A stretch of DNA of 64,000 nucleotides from Verrucomicrobiaceae bacterium (lineage in GTDB: Bacteria > Verrucomicrobiota > Verrucomicrobiia > Verrucomicrobiales > Verrucomicrobiaceae), in NCBI GenBank assembly GCA_016713245.1, contig JADJPM010000001.1:1116001-1180000 (forward strand). The letters are read 5' to 3'. Both the position numbers and the translations under genes were made by a program. This document shows, piece after piece, positions 19,409-29,288 of this stretch (positions are counted from its first letter, which is position 1; every line of letters begins with the position of its first letter). Below the pieces are notes generated by a model. That model made no database searches, had not been told where the DNA came from, and was given only the letters and a program-made list of their open reading frames with translations.

Positions 19409-21319
19409 TCACGGCGTCAGCGAATCGAGCTGCGTTTGCACAGCTTGATCGAGATTCTCCCGGTTCACTTGGCTCGGGTCGCCGCCGGCTTCACGCAGCA
19501 CACGCTGAGCAATCGCGAAGGCAGGCTCGAACTTCCCATCCCCATCGGCATCGATCCAAACGGGGTTCGTGGCTCCGATGACGCGGGAGGTGAAGGTCTT
19601 GCTCGAGGGCTGATACGGGCGCGGAATCTCCCAAAAAGCCTCCGTGATGCCCGGGCCGGTGGCGATGGCGATGAGATGCATGTCGTGGGTGGGTTTCGGC
19701 ACGTCCCAAACGACTTTGGCCTTCTCGCCGGGCTGGTGGTTGGCGCTGAGCTTCTCCTCACGGATGAGGAGGCCATTGGCGTAAAGCGCGAGATGATCCG
19801 CCTGCACCCAGGAAGGACCATGAACACGGATTTCGACTCGCACCGTGCTGCCGAGGCCGGTGGCGAGGTCACCAATGCCAAAGCGCTCATCGACTTTGAG
19901 CGTGGTCAAAAGCCCGAGACTCACCAGCAGGCGGCCTTCGTGGTAGCTGCGCCAGATTTCATCGAGATCGAGGCCGCTGGGGCGGTCATCCTTGGCGGCG
20001 ACGTAGGTGCGGCCCTGGCCGAGGATGAAGCGGTTCACGTCATGGCTATCGCTGGAGGCGATGGCGGCGATGCGGTGGCCGCGATTGAGCAGGGCAAACC
20101 AATCTCGAAAGAGCAGATGAATGTCTGACTGCATCGCAGCGGAGGTGATGACCTCCATGGCGTCGATTTTCATCGCGTCGGCATCGCGATGTTTGCCGGT
20201 GGTCGGGTTGAAGTGAAGGCCACCCAAGGGCACGAAGCCGCTGTGGAGGTCACGCGGATGATTGAGGGTGATCACCTGCACGCCTGGTGTGCGGCGGATG
20301 GCAGGGATGAGCTTGGCCCAGTCCTGCTCCGCCGCGTCCACGAGAGGTGAGCCGGGCTGGATCGGGAAGGCATTGAAGTGGCCGTGCTTGGTGGTGACCT
20401 CGTTGCCAATGACGGGCGTGAAGGCTGCGGCGGTGCCCGTGAGGGCGGCGGCGGGAGCGTAATCGGTGGGATGATTGTGATCCGTGGCCATGGCCAGCTC
20501 AATGCCCTCGCCTGCGATGGTCAGCATGCGCTCCTCGATGGTGGCATCGCCATGACCGCTATGCGTCAGCGTGTGAATATGACTGTCCGCGGCGATCCAG
20601 CCCTGCGTGTCCACTTCTCGTTTCAAGGTGAGAGCCACCTTCGATGTCTCGCCCGCATTCACACTGAGCTTTTGGGTCGCGACGCTCCATTCAAAGCCAC
20701 GCCCGGCATGCAAAACGTAGTCTCCCGCCGGCACGGAAATCACCGCCCGGCCATCACGGGTATAAACCACCCCCGTTCGTGCGGCGACCGCCCCTTCCGG
20801 CGAGGCCAGCAGAGGTTGCAAGGTGCCGTCAGGCCGCGTGAGCGTGAGACGGCATGGGATGGCATCCGTCACCTCGACGTCGATCCTGGCGGCGCTGAGG
20901 AAATGCTTCACTGGCTCCGGCGTGAGGATGACCGGGCCGATCTCGATGTCGTCGAGGCTGGGGGGTGCGTAGAGGGTGAGGATGTTTTCGCCTTCCACGA
21001 GCATGCCTGGAGGAATCGCCAGCACGGTCTCCATCGACGTCTCAGCGGTGGTGAGGATGCCGAGCCGTTTGCCATTGAGTTTCACCGTCCAATTGAGCTT
21101 CACGTTCGAGTGCCACAAGCGCAGGGCCTGCTCGGTGGTGTTCCCTGCGGCCAGAAACCGCCGCTCCAGCTTTTCGCCATCGACTGGGCGGTCCTTGAAC
21201 TCTTCCCATTCATACGAGCCAGGCCGACCGAGGTGAAGCGTTCGAGCTTCGAGGATCAAATCATCGGCGTGCACGGCAAAAGCCGCTGCAACGAGCAGGA
21301 GGAAAGATAGGGACTTCAT
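19409..21319 (-). CDS. Secreted CehA/McbA-like metallohydrolase with PHP domain
   Basis: 636 residues, signal peptide MKSLSFLLLVAAAFAVHA. The N-terminal 230 residues are beta-rich, resembling carbohydrate-binding or carboxypeptidase-regulatory modules. The PHP-type metallohydrolase follows, with DSHIHTLTHSGHGD and AMATDHNHPTDY supplying His/Asp metal ligands, then a later IASSDSHDVNRF. CehA and McbA, named members, hydrolyse carbaryl, but most relatives have unknown substrates; here the location next to a sulfatase gene suggests polysaccharide or ester degradation, which is inference. The gene is adjacent to a LysR gene on the same strand. Confidence 0.85.
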   Translation of the reverse strand: MKSLSFLLLVAAAFAVHADDLILEARTLHLGRPGSYEWEEFKDRPVDGEKLERRFLAAGNTTEQALRLWHSNVKLNWTVKLNGKRLGILTTAETSMETVLAIPPGMLVEGENILTLYAPPSLDDIEIGPVILTPEPVKHFLSAARIDVEVTDAIPCRLTLTRPDGTLQPLLASPEGAVAARTGVVYTRDGRAVISVPAGDYVLHAGRGFEWSVATQKLSVNAGETSKVALTLKREVDTQGWIAADSHIHTLTHSGHGDATIEERMLTIAGEGIELAMATDHNHPTDYAPAAALTGTAAAFTPVIGNEVTTKHGHFNAFPIQPGSPLVDAAEQDWAKLIPAIRRTPGVQVITLNHPRDLHSGFVPLGGLHFNPTTGKHRDADAMKIDAMEVITSAAMQSDIHLLFRDWFALLNRGHRIAAIASSDSHDVNRFILGQGRTYVAAKDDRPSGLDLDEIWRSYHEGRLLVSLGLLTTLKVDERFGIGDLATGLGSTVRVEIRVHGPSWVQADHLALYANGLLIREEKLSANHQPGEKAKVVWDVPKPTHDMHLIAIATGPGITEAFWEIPRPYQPSSKTFTSRVIGATNPVWIDADGDGKFEPAFAIAQRVLREAGGDPSQVNRENLDQAVQTQLDSLTP

Positions 21320-21352
21320 GGTGGCGGATGAACGATGCAGCTCTCAGGACGC

Positions 21353-22300
21353 TCACCGTCCACACAACAAACGCCGCAACTCATCGATGTGTGGCTGGCG
21401 AACGCGGGTGCGACGCGTGAGGAAGAAGACTTTTTCATCGCCGAAGAGATGAGACACATCGCTGAGGCCAATCTCGCCACGTTTGGCCATGTTTTTGAGT
21501 TCGCCTTCCATGTAGTTCCGGCTGGCACCGAGGATGGCGGTGCCAAAACCAAGGGCAACGTAGGGAAGGACGACGTTGAAGACATTCGCCTCAAGCGTGA
21601 CGTTGAGTTCCGAGAGCAGCCCGTGCCGCGAAAAGACGGCGTCGATCTGCGGGCGAGAGCTGGAACGCTGCGGTGGCAGCAGCAGAGGCTCGGAGACGAG
21701 ATCGCGAAGCGTGAGCCGCTTCTTTTTGATGAGCGGATGATCCGGCGGCAGCAGCGCCACGATGGGAAAGGTGGTCATCGGCACGATGTGCAGTTTGCCA
21801 GCCTCGTCACTGAGCCGATCCATGTGGCCGACGAGCGCCACATCCGCCTCGTCTTGCACGAGCTGCTCGATGGCGGTGCCGGAGGTGACGCTGGTGATGA
21901 TGATGCGCACATCGGGATGGCGGCGGCGCATTTCACCGAGGGCATGCGGCAGCTCGTGGGCGAGCACCTGCGGCGGTGCCGCGATGCGAAGGGTGCGGTG
22001 TGCCTCATCCTTCCGCCGTGAAAACTCTGGGATCACCTTTTCAAAATCCTCGATCATCGGCTCCACGATTTCAGCGAGCAGGGCCCCATCCGGCGTGAGG
22101 CGCACCTTACGGCCCTGCACCTCGATGAGCTTGCTGCCCGTGTCCCGCTCCAGCGCCCGGATCTGCCGCCAGATGGAGGAGCGGGCCATGCCAGCGGCAT
22201 CGCCGGCATTCACAAAGCTGCCATGTCGAGCGATGTGGATGAGAGCGCGGAACTGCTCCATACGCGGCTCTTTGAAGGCAGGAGAATGTTTTTCGCTCAT
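21353..22300 (-). CDS. LysR-family transcriptional regulator
   Basis: 315 residues. The winged helix-turn-helix is at about residues 14-75 (EQFRALIHIARHGSFVNAG, then MARSSIWRQIRALERDTG), followed by a periplasmic-binding-protein-like effector domain. An internal ATG at 22261 (MEQFRAL) would give the more usual LysR N-terminus, so the true start is uncertain. It is divergent from the isomerase gene at 22438 and in line with the PHP hydrolase and sulfatase genes; either side could be its target. A dyad with T-N11-A geometry lies just upstream. Confidence 0.92.
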   Translation of the reverse strand: MSEKHSPAFKEPRMEQFRALIHIARHGSFVNAGDAAGMARSSIWRQIRALERDTGSKLIEVQGRKVRLTPDGALLAEIVEPMIEDFEKVIPEFSRRKDEAHRTLRIAAPPQVLAHELPHALGEMRRRHPDVRIIITSVTSGTAIEQLVQDEADVALVGHMDRLSDEAGKLHIVPMTTFPIVALLPPDHPLIKKKRLTLRDLVSEPLLLPPQRSSSRPQIDAVFSRHGLLSELNVTLEANVFNVVLPYVALGFGTAILGASRNYMEGELKNMAKRGEIGLSDVSHLFGDEKVFFLTRRTRVRQPHIDELRRLLCGR

Positions 22301-22315
22301 GGGCGGGACCCGTTA

Positions 22316-22331
22316 GTTGCGGCGGTGCAAC
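22316..22331. promoter_or_regulatory. Possible LysR-type operator
   Basis: GTTGC-N6-GCAAC is a perfect dyad containing the T-N11-A spacing of LysR boxes. It lies 15 bp before the annotated LysR start in the shared divergent region with the isomerase gene. Sequence-based suggestion only. Confidence 0.35.
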
Positions 22332-22437
22332 GAGTAGCCTTCATGCCGCCGCGAGCAACCTGTCTGCGAGGGCTTTTGGCATTCATCGCAAGATCACCTT
22401 GCCTGCCACCGCACGGCGCAGGTATAGACGCGGCCTT

Positions 22438-23352
22438 ATGAAACTCGGCTTCGTCACCGCCATCCTTCCCGAGCTCTCGCTGGAGGAAGTCCTCGCTTTT
22501 GCCCGGCATGAAAACCTCCCCGTCATCGAGGTCATGTGCTGGCCGGTAGGCCGGGCGGAGCGCAAATACGCGGGCGTCACGCACATCGATGTGACCACGC
22601 TCACCCAAACGAAAGCGGAAGACATCCTCGCGAAATGCCAGGACCAGGGCGTGGGCCTCAGCGCCCTCGGTTACTACCCGAACATGCTCGATCCAGACCC
22701 GGAAACCGCCCGCGTGGCGGTGGCGCATTTCAAGAAGGTCATCACCGCTGCCCCAAAGCTGGGGCTGGCGAATGTGAATGGCTTCGTCGGCCGTGACTGG
22801 ACCAAATCCGTCGATGAGAACTGGCCGCGCTTTTTGAAGACGTGGAAGCCGCTCATCGCTCTCGCCGAAGATCACGGCGTGAAAATCGGTATCGAGAACT
22901 GCCCCATGTCCTTCACCCGGGACGAGTGGCCCGGTGGGAAGAACCTGCTCACCACCCCCGCCATCTGGCGCCGCGCTTTCAGCGACATCGACTCGCCCAA
23001 TTTCGGCCTCAACTACGACCCCAGCCACTTCATCCTTCAAGATATGGACCCGCTCAGCCCACTGGCGGAGTTCAAATCCAAGCTCTTCCACCTCCACGCC
23101 AAAGATGTGAAGATCGACCGCGCCGCCCTGAACGAGGTGGGCCGCTTTGATTACCCGCTGCGCTGGCATCAGCCCCGCATCCCTGGGTATGGCGAGATCG
23201 ATTGGGCCAAGTTCATGGCTGCCCTCATGCGCACCGGATACGACGGCCCCGTGTGCATCGAGGTGGAGGACGATACCTTCGGCAAAACGCTCGAAGGCCG
23301 CATGAAGGCCCTCAAAGTCGCCCGTAACGTGCTGGCGCCCTACTTTGGCTAG
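22438..23352 (+). CDS. Cytoplasmic sugar phosphate isomerase/epimerase (TIM barrel)
   Basis: 304 residues from the ATG at 22438; the open frame begins 39 bp earlier but the barrel strand starts with MKLGFVTAILPEL. Typical xylose-isomerase-like TIM-barrel segments are visible: PVIEVMCWP, IGIENCPMSF (Glu metal ligand), GLNYDPSHF, LFHLHAKD and a final CIEVEDDTF. No signal peptide, unlike the homologue at 15757. Divergent from the LysR gene, which may control it. Substrate unknown; inosose or hexulose type epimerases are the nearest described functions. Its stop overlaps the stop of the next, convergent gene by sharing the bases ctag. Confidence 0.87.
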   Translation: MKLGFVTAILPELSLEEVLAFARHENLPVIEVMCWPVGRAERKYAGVTHIDVTTLTQTKAEDILAKCQDQGVGLSALGYYPNMLDPDPETARVAVAHFKKVITAAPKLGLANVNGFVGRDWTKSVDENWPRFLKTWKPLIALAEDHGVKIGIENCPMSFTRDEWPGGKNLLTTPAIWRRAFSDIDSPNFGLNYDPSHFILQDMDPLSPLAEFKSKLFHLHAKDVKIDRAALNEVGRFDYPLRWHQPRIPGYGEIDWAKFMAALMRTGYDGPVCIEVEDDTFGKTLEGRMKALKVARNVLAPYFG

Positions 23353-23867
23353 TCATCGAGCTTTTTAGCTTCATCACCCTTTTTGAACTGCCACGAGATC
23401 TTCTGCCCCTCACGGCGGAAAGTCATCAGATGAAGCTGATCGACGAAAAGCTCCGTGAAGAGCGTCATGTACAGCGTGGAGCCTTTCAGACCCTCGGGAA
23501 GGCTCAGTTCGAAAAAGAGCGTCACCGCCGGCTCATCACTCTTTTGAGTGTCCGCATCCAGTTCACGCCCGACCCAAGTCAGCTCGGCTTTTTTATCAGC
23601 GACCGTGCTAACGACAAAGGTCTTCGCCAAATACTGGTGAATCTGCGCATCGAGCACCTCCGGCGGCGTCTTTTCAAAGCGCAGTTCCTTCTCGGTGTGG
23701 CGGATGAGGGCCAGTTCGAGGTCGTTCACGAAGAGCGTGAGGCTCACTTCGAGCTTCCGCGTGGCCGCGTTCCATTCCATCTCACCGCTCGATTGGTGAA
23801 TCGAATGCGCCTGCAAGCCTGCGGAGGTGAAGCCGAGGGCGAGGAGGATCAAAACAAGGCGAAGCAT
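23349..23867 (-). CDS. Exported protein of DUF6702 type
   Basis: 172 residues from the ATG at 23867, chosen because it begins the signal peptide MLRLVLILLALGFTSAGLQA; the longer upstream frame is antisense to intergenic sequence. The mature part starts HSIHQSSGEMEWN and is followed by alternating strands (LEVSLTLFVNDLELALIRHT), which resembles the DUF6702 family of small exported beta proteins. Function unknown. It is convergent with the isomerase and divergent from the DUF485 gene. Confidence 0.75.
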   Translation of the reverse strand: MLRLVLILLALGFTSAGLQAHSIHQSSGEMEWNAATRKLEVSLTLFVNDLELALIRHTEKELRFEKTPPEVLDAQIHQYLAKTFVVSTVADKKAELTWVGRELDADTQKSDEPAVTLFFELSLPEGLKGSTLYMTLFTELFVDQLHLMTFRREGQKISWQFKKGDEAKKLDD

Positions 23868-23967
23868 GCTTCCCGAGGCTGCCGCCGCCGTCTCGAAAGT
23901 CAATGCGGGCCGCCCGGAGAACCTTCCCTTGCCAAACCGGGGCCGAGTCCCTAACCTCGCGCCCCTT

Positions 23968-24276
23968 ATGACCGACAATTCAAAAGTGAACTGGGCCGAA
24001 ATCGAAGCCAAACCCGCCTTCCGAAGTCTTTTGGCACGCAAGGCAAAGTTCATCGTCACCGCCACGATCTTCTTCCTCGCCTACTACCTCGCTCTGCCGA
24101 TTCTCGTCGGCTACTGGCCGGAACTGATGAAGAGGCAGGTCTGGGGCAAGGTGAACATCGCCTACGTCTTCGCCCTCTCGCAGTTCTTCATGGCCTGGAT
24201 CGTGGCCTTCATCTACGTCCGCGTGGCCGCGAAATGGGACAAAGAAGCCGCCGACGTCATCAAAGATCAAATCTAA
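23968..24276 (+). CDS. DUF485 membrane protein, small partner of acetate symporter
   Basis: 102 residues with two transmembrane helices (KFIVTATIFFLAYYLALPIL and the FALSQFFMAWIVAFIYV segment) and a basic N-terminus, the pattern of DUF485. This family (YjcH in E. coli) is normally encoded directly before the acetate/solute symporter ActP, and that symporter is at 24747. Here the two are separated by 470 bp containing a four-helix-bundle ORF and flanking repeats. The last codons (IKDQI) and the stop lie in the first repeat words, so the terminus may have been altered. Confidence 0.87.
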   Translation: MTDNSKVNWAEIEAKPAFRSLLARKAKFIVTATIFFLAYYLALPILVGYWPELMKRQVWGKVNIAYVFALSQFFMAWIVAFIYVRVAAKWDKEAADVIKDQI

Positions 24277-24277
24277 A

Positions 24278-24295
24278 AGATTAAAGATCAAAGCT
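24278..24295. repeat. Left ATCTTT-word inverted repeat of four-helix-bundle element
   Basis: The sequence agattaaagatcaaagct here is the imperfect reverse complement of 24705-24723 (agcttt-tt-atcttt-c-atct). Additional related words (aaagatcaaatc) precede it within the end of the DUF485 gene. Confidence 0.7.
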
Positions 24296-24303
24296 TGCTC
24301 GCG

Positions 24304-24672
24304 ATGACGGATTTACCTGAACGAACCAAGCGCTTTGCGTCCCGGGTGATCCATCTTTACCTGGCGCTGCCAAAGCATGAGCTGACGAAGATTTTCGGAC
24401 CACAGATGCTTCGTTCGGCCACCTCGGTGGCTGCTCAGACACGGGAAGGCAAACGACCCAAATCCGTCAAAGACTTCATCAGCAAGGTCGAAGGCGCTAT
24501 CCAGGAGCTTGAGGAAACCGAGCTTTGGATGGAACTCATCGTCGATCACAAGCTAATGCCGCCCGCCAAGCTCAAAGCCCTCTTTCAAGAAGCCGGTGAA
24601 CTCAACGCCATGATGACCACCATCGTGCGAAATGCCAAACGCCGTGGCGGTGAAGGAAAGGACCAGAGATAG
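24304..24672 (+). CDS. Four-helix-bundle protein (S23/IVP, TIGR02436-like)
   Basis: 122 residues from the ATG at 24304. The pattern is that of the S23-like family: short N-terminus, FASRVIHLYLALPK, QMLRSATSVAAQTREG, DFISKVEGAIQELEETELWMELI and a last helix ending LNAMMTTIVRNAKRRG. These proteins form oligomeric helical barrels related to Avd. They were first found in intervening sequences of 23S rRNA, where the ORF lies inside a long inverted-repeat stem; free-standing copies have no established function. Here it is flanked by inverted repeats and interrupts the usual DUF485-symporter pair, so it looks inserted. Confidence 0.85.
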   Translation: MTDLPERTKRFASRVIHLYLALPKHELTKIFGPQMLRSATSVAAQTREGKRPKSVKDFISKVEGAIQELEETELWMELIVDHKLMPPAKLKALFQEAGELNAMMTTIVRNAKRRGGEGKDQR

Positions 24673-24704
24673 TTCTCGAAGCTCAACCGTTTTCCTCAGC
24701 CCCC

Positions 24705-24740
24705 AGCTTTTTATCTTTCATCTTTAAGCCTTTCATCTTT
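24705..24740. repeat. Right ATCTTT-word inverted repeat of four-helix-bundle element
   Basis: Words agctttttatctttcatct and then tttcatctttt. The first pairs with 24278-24295 in the form AGCTTT-n-ATCTTT-n-ATCT; the second extends the same word. Confidence 0.7.
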
Positions 24741-24746
24741 TCCCTC

Positions 24747-26321
<1,575 letters not shown>

Positions 26322-26337
26322 TCCACTTTCTCCGCGA

Positions 26338-27093
26338 TCACCGACCAATGGTGATCGTGGCGCTGCCGGGCGAGCTGATCATCGGCGCCGGAGGAGCCAC
26401 GAAATTTGGCCCGATGCCGGGGACATGCCCGAGACCTACACCGACGCGGACATTGCGCCCGAGGTTGAAGCTGCCGTTGATCTGATAGCCAGGCCGGGCG
26501 TAGCCGAGTGAAGGATAAACCGGCGGGTAAAAGGCATAGCCACCGCTCGGTGGGACGTAGATGCCGCCGCTGCCGGGCACCAGCGGCGCGATGCCGACGC
26601 CATCCCAGGAACGTACACGGTAGCCGTGGCCGTTGACGACCGGGCCGTGGATCGGGTTTACCGCCACGCCGTTGAAGATGGCGGGCACCCCATAGTTCGG
26701 ATAACCCCTCGACTGATCGAGCATCATCTGCGTCTGCGCCTGCATCGTGCGCATGGTGTTCACGAAATTCGCCGCCTCGATGGCTTCCTGCTCGCGGGCG
26801 AGAAACTCCTGGGTGCGCTTCTCCCGTTCCTTCCGTGCCTCGACGATCTTCTTCGCATAGGCATCGGCCTTTTTGCGGTCGTAACCATACTTCGAGCGCA
26901 GAGAGGCCGGTAGATCGGTGAAGAGGATTTTTGCCGCCCCACTGCGGTGAGTGAAGGAAATGCCGTCCGGATGTACCTGGGCGATTTTGCAATCGCGGAA
27001 GGTTTTGCCACGCAGCGTGGTGATGGTATCGGCCGCCGCAGCGGCAGTGAATGCGGCCAAGGCCGCGAGAGTGAGGAGCGACGAGTGTTTCAT
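26338..27093 (-). CDS. Exported SHD1-like hypothetical protein with Gly/Pro/Tyr-rich C-terminus
   Basis: 251 residues from the ATG at 27093, chosen for its signal peptide MKHSSLLTLAALAAFTAAAAA. The first mature segment, TITTLRGKTFRDCKIAQVHPDGISF, is a short beta module common in PVC exported proteins (SHD1-like or similar); it is followed by a helical acidic/basic stretch (AKKIVEARKEREKRTQEFL) likely to coil. The last 120 residues are rich in Gly, Pro and Tyr and of low complexity. No enzymatic motif. Convergent with the symporter, 16 bp apart. Confidence 0.7.
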   Translation of the reverse strand: MKHSSLLTLAALAAFTAAAAADTITTLRGKTFRDCKIAQVHPDGISFTHRSGAAKILFTDLPASLRSKYGYDRKKADAYAKKIVEARKEREKRTQEFLAREQEAIEAANFVNTMRTMQAQTQMMLDQSRGYPNYGVPAIFNGVAVNPIHGPVVNGHGYRVRSWDGVGIAPLVPGSGGIYVPPSGGYAFYPPVYPSLGYARPGYQINGSFNLGRNVRVGVGLGHVPGIGPNFVAPPAPMISSPGSATITIGR

Positions 27094-27236
27094 AAGCGAA
27101 AGCCTCCAGAGATGAATGCCGCGCATGTTCCGGGACGGACGCGGAGGCGTCCAGTGCGGTATTTGCGCGAAATTATGGCGAAGAAATCAGGCGGAATTGA
27201 CACTCAGGCCACGCCATCTGCTCAAAGCAGCCCAGC

Positions 27237-27959
27237 TCAAGCCATGGGGCAGCTCAGCCAGAAGGTCGTCGTGTTGTTCTCCGAGGCCACTCCGAGCTGG
27301 ATGCCCATTTGGTGGGCCAGCATGGCGGCGATGGTGAGGCCGAGACCGAGGTGATTGCTATTCTTCGAGCCGTGGAAGGGGCGGAAGACCTCTTGCATCT
27401 TCTCCGGGGCGATTTGTGATCCGGTGTTGCTCACGAGCACATCCACACGGCGTTGCTCGGCGGGCGTGATGACGCCTGGACCGCAGATTTTCAGGGCACA
27501 GCGACCACCACCCTTCTGAGCGGCTTCGGCGGCGTTTTTGAGCAACTCCACGAGCAGCTCCTTGAACTTGCTTGGGTCCACCAGCGCCGCAGGGAGGCCC
27601 TGCTGCACATCCGCCTCGAGCTGCACACCAGCCTTTTGGAAAGGCTCCATCACGCTGCCTTCGATGAGGCCGAGGTATTCGTTCAAATTCAATGCCTGCG
27701 GGCTCAGCTTGGCACAGCCACCGGCGGCACGGATGCGTTCGCTGAGGTTCGTCACGCCCACGCTGGCCTCACGGATGTGCTGCATGTTTTCCGTGACGCT
27801 CGGATCGAGGTCCTCTGTCATCAAAATGAGGCTGCTGAAGCCCTGGATGACGGCGAGTAGGTTGTTCAGCTTGTGCGTGAGACCGCGAAGAAGCTCCTGA
27901 TGGAAGCCTTCGCTATTCTCTTGGCCGAGGTTCAGGGAGGTGGGGAAGTAGAACTGCAT
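27237..27959 (-). CDS. Small cytoplasmic histidine-kinase-like protein
   Basis: 240 residues from the ATG at 27959. It consists only of a dimerisation/phosphoacceptor helix pair (ELLRGLTHKLNNLLAVIQG, candidate His29) and a HATPase domain with an N box ELLKNAAEAA and a G box GLGLTIAAMLAHQMG. The usual DNG of the G1 box is SNTG. There is no sensor or transmembrane segment and no response regulator beside it. It may be a phosphotransfer component or an orphan kinase. A longer start at 28010 is possible. Divergent from the ABC gene. Confidence 0.8.
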   Translation of the reverse strand: MQFYFPTSLNLGQENSEGFHQELLRGLTHKLNNLLAVIQGFSSLILMTEDLDPSVTENMQHIREASVGVTNLSERIRAAGGCAKLSPQALNLNEYLGLIEGSVMEPFQKAGVQLEADVQQGLPAALVDPSKFKELLVELLKNAAEAAQKGGGRCALKICGPGVITPAEQRRVDVLVSNTGSQIAPEKMQEVFRPFHGSKNSNHLGLGLTIAAMLAHQMGIQLGVASENNTTTFWLSCPMA

Positions 27960-28109
27960 GGCGGGCGGTGCGGGAGAGGGGAAAGGCGGAAAACCGGCCC
28001 AGTGATGCATGCTTGCGGCAGTGAGGGCAAATGCGTTTTTCGCCCCAAAAGTGTCGCGAACACTCAATCCGCTGGCGGAATGCCATGAATCTCCCACAAT
28101 CGCCCCCAC

Positions 28110-29000
28110 ATGGCCCTCCTCGAAGTTCGACACCTCACCAAGCGCTGGCCCACCGGCCGTCTGGCGCTCGATGACGTGAGCTTTGAGGTCAAAGAAGGCG
28201 AAATCCTCGGTCTGCTCGGCCACAACGGCGCGGGCAAAAGCACCATCATGGGCATCACCCTCGGCATGGTGCGGCCTGACATCGGCGAAGTGCGCATCGG
28301 TGGCCGCAGCGTGCAGAAGGACCGTTCCACCGCCCTGCGCCAGATCGGTGCCATTTATGAAGCCGCGCATTTTTACGACTACCTAAGCGGCTGGCAGAAT
28401 CTCCGCGTCTTCTGCTCCCTCTCCGGCTGGTGGGATGAGACAGAAGTAAAACGCGTCGTGCAAATGGTGAACCTCACCCGTGCCATCCAGCAAAAAACCG
28501 CCACCTACAGCCACGGCATGCGCCAGCGCCTCGCCCTCGCCCAGGCCCTGCTGCCCGAGCCACGCCTGCTGCTGCTCGATGAACCCACCGATGGCCTCGA
28601 TCCCGAAGGCATCCGCGAGTTTCGCGAGCTCATCCTCCACCTCCGCAAGCACCACGGCCTCACCATCATGCTCAATTCCCACCTCCTCGGCGAGGTGGAG
28701 CAGATGTGTGACCGCTGCGTCATCATCAAAGACGGCCAAAAGGTGTTCGAAGGTCCCCTGCCCTCGCAGGAAAAAACCCGCCGCATGTTCCAGCTCGAAA
28801 CCTCTGACATGGGCCTCGCCCGCGAGGTGATGGACCGCACCGGAGCCAAAATGGACAAGCACGGCATCGTCGAGGTGCCTCTCACCATGGAGCCGCACGA
28901 TCTCGTGGCCGCTCTCGTTCGCGGTGGCGTGCCCGTGAGTGCCTGGCAGCCTCACCGCCGCACGCTGGAAGAACTCTACATGGGCCTTTCCGCACGCTGA
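28110..29000 (+). CDS. ABC transporter ATP-binding protein (ABC-2 exporter type)
   Basis: 296 residues. Walker A GHNGAGKST at about 37-45, signature YSHGMRQRLALAQALL, Walker B LLLLDEPTDGLDPEG and a switch His in LNSHLLGEVEQMC. Sequence style matches the CcmA/NatA-type ATPases that pair with ABC-2 permeases, but no permease gene adjoins: the next gene is nadC. The partner must be elsewhere or it may work with several. The C-terminal 80 residues are the usual accessory domain of this subgroup. Confidence 0.92.
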   Translation: MALLEVRHLTKRWPTGRLALDDVSFEVKEGEILGLLGHNGAGKSTIMGITLGMVRPDIGEVRIGGRSVQKDRSTALRQIGAIYEAAHFYDYLSGWQNLRVFCSLSGWWDETEVKRVVQMVNLTRAIQQKTATYSHGMRQRLALAQALLPEPRLLLLDEPTDGLDPEGIREFRELILHLRKHHGLTIMLNSHLLGEVEQMCDRCVIIKDGQKVFEGPLPSQEKTRRMFQLETSDMGLAREVMDRTGAKMDKHGIVEVPLTMEPHDLVAALVRGGVPVSAWQPHRRTLEELYMGLSAR

Positions 29001-29288
29001 GGCATCCTGCGCCGCAAAAGGACGCCCGGTCGCAGCTTGATTTGGGAGCGTTTTCGGAATGATGTAGAAGATCGGTTCTGGATTGGCCCCTCACCTAACC
29101 TCTCCCCCGATGATGCCGCATCGTGTTCCTCGGGAATCTCTGGCGGGGGAGAGGGACTGGCACGCACACTCCCTCTCCCCCGCCCAAGACTCATGATAAC
29201 CGCTGTGCTTCATTCGGGGGAGAGGGCTGGGGTGAGGGGACTGATACCGTTCCGCCAAGCTTCTGCATCCATCTGTCATTCCCTCCTC
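29001..29288. other. Intergenic region with nested inverted repeats
   Basis: No gene is supported. Bases 29087-29239 form a large nested palindrome, described separately. Before it (29017-29085) is unique-looking sequence ending in gaatgatgtagaagatcggt, which has the look of another dispersed element but has no second copy in this window. Confidence 0.5.
29087..29239. repeat. Nested CCCTCACC/GGTGAGGG inverted-repeat element
   Basis: The outer arms 29087-29108 (cccctcacctaacctctccc, then cc) and 29216-29239 (gggggagagggctggggtga, then gggg) are near-perfect complements. Inside, 29142-29156 and 29170-29184 form a second, perfect 15-bp pair. The sequence type is one I know as a recurrent intergenic palindrome in varied bacterial genomes. 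Confidence 0.7.
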
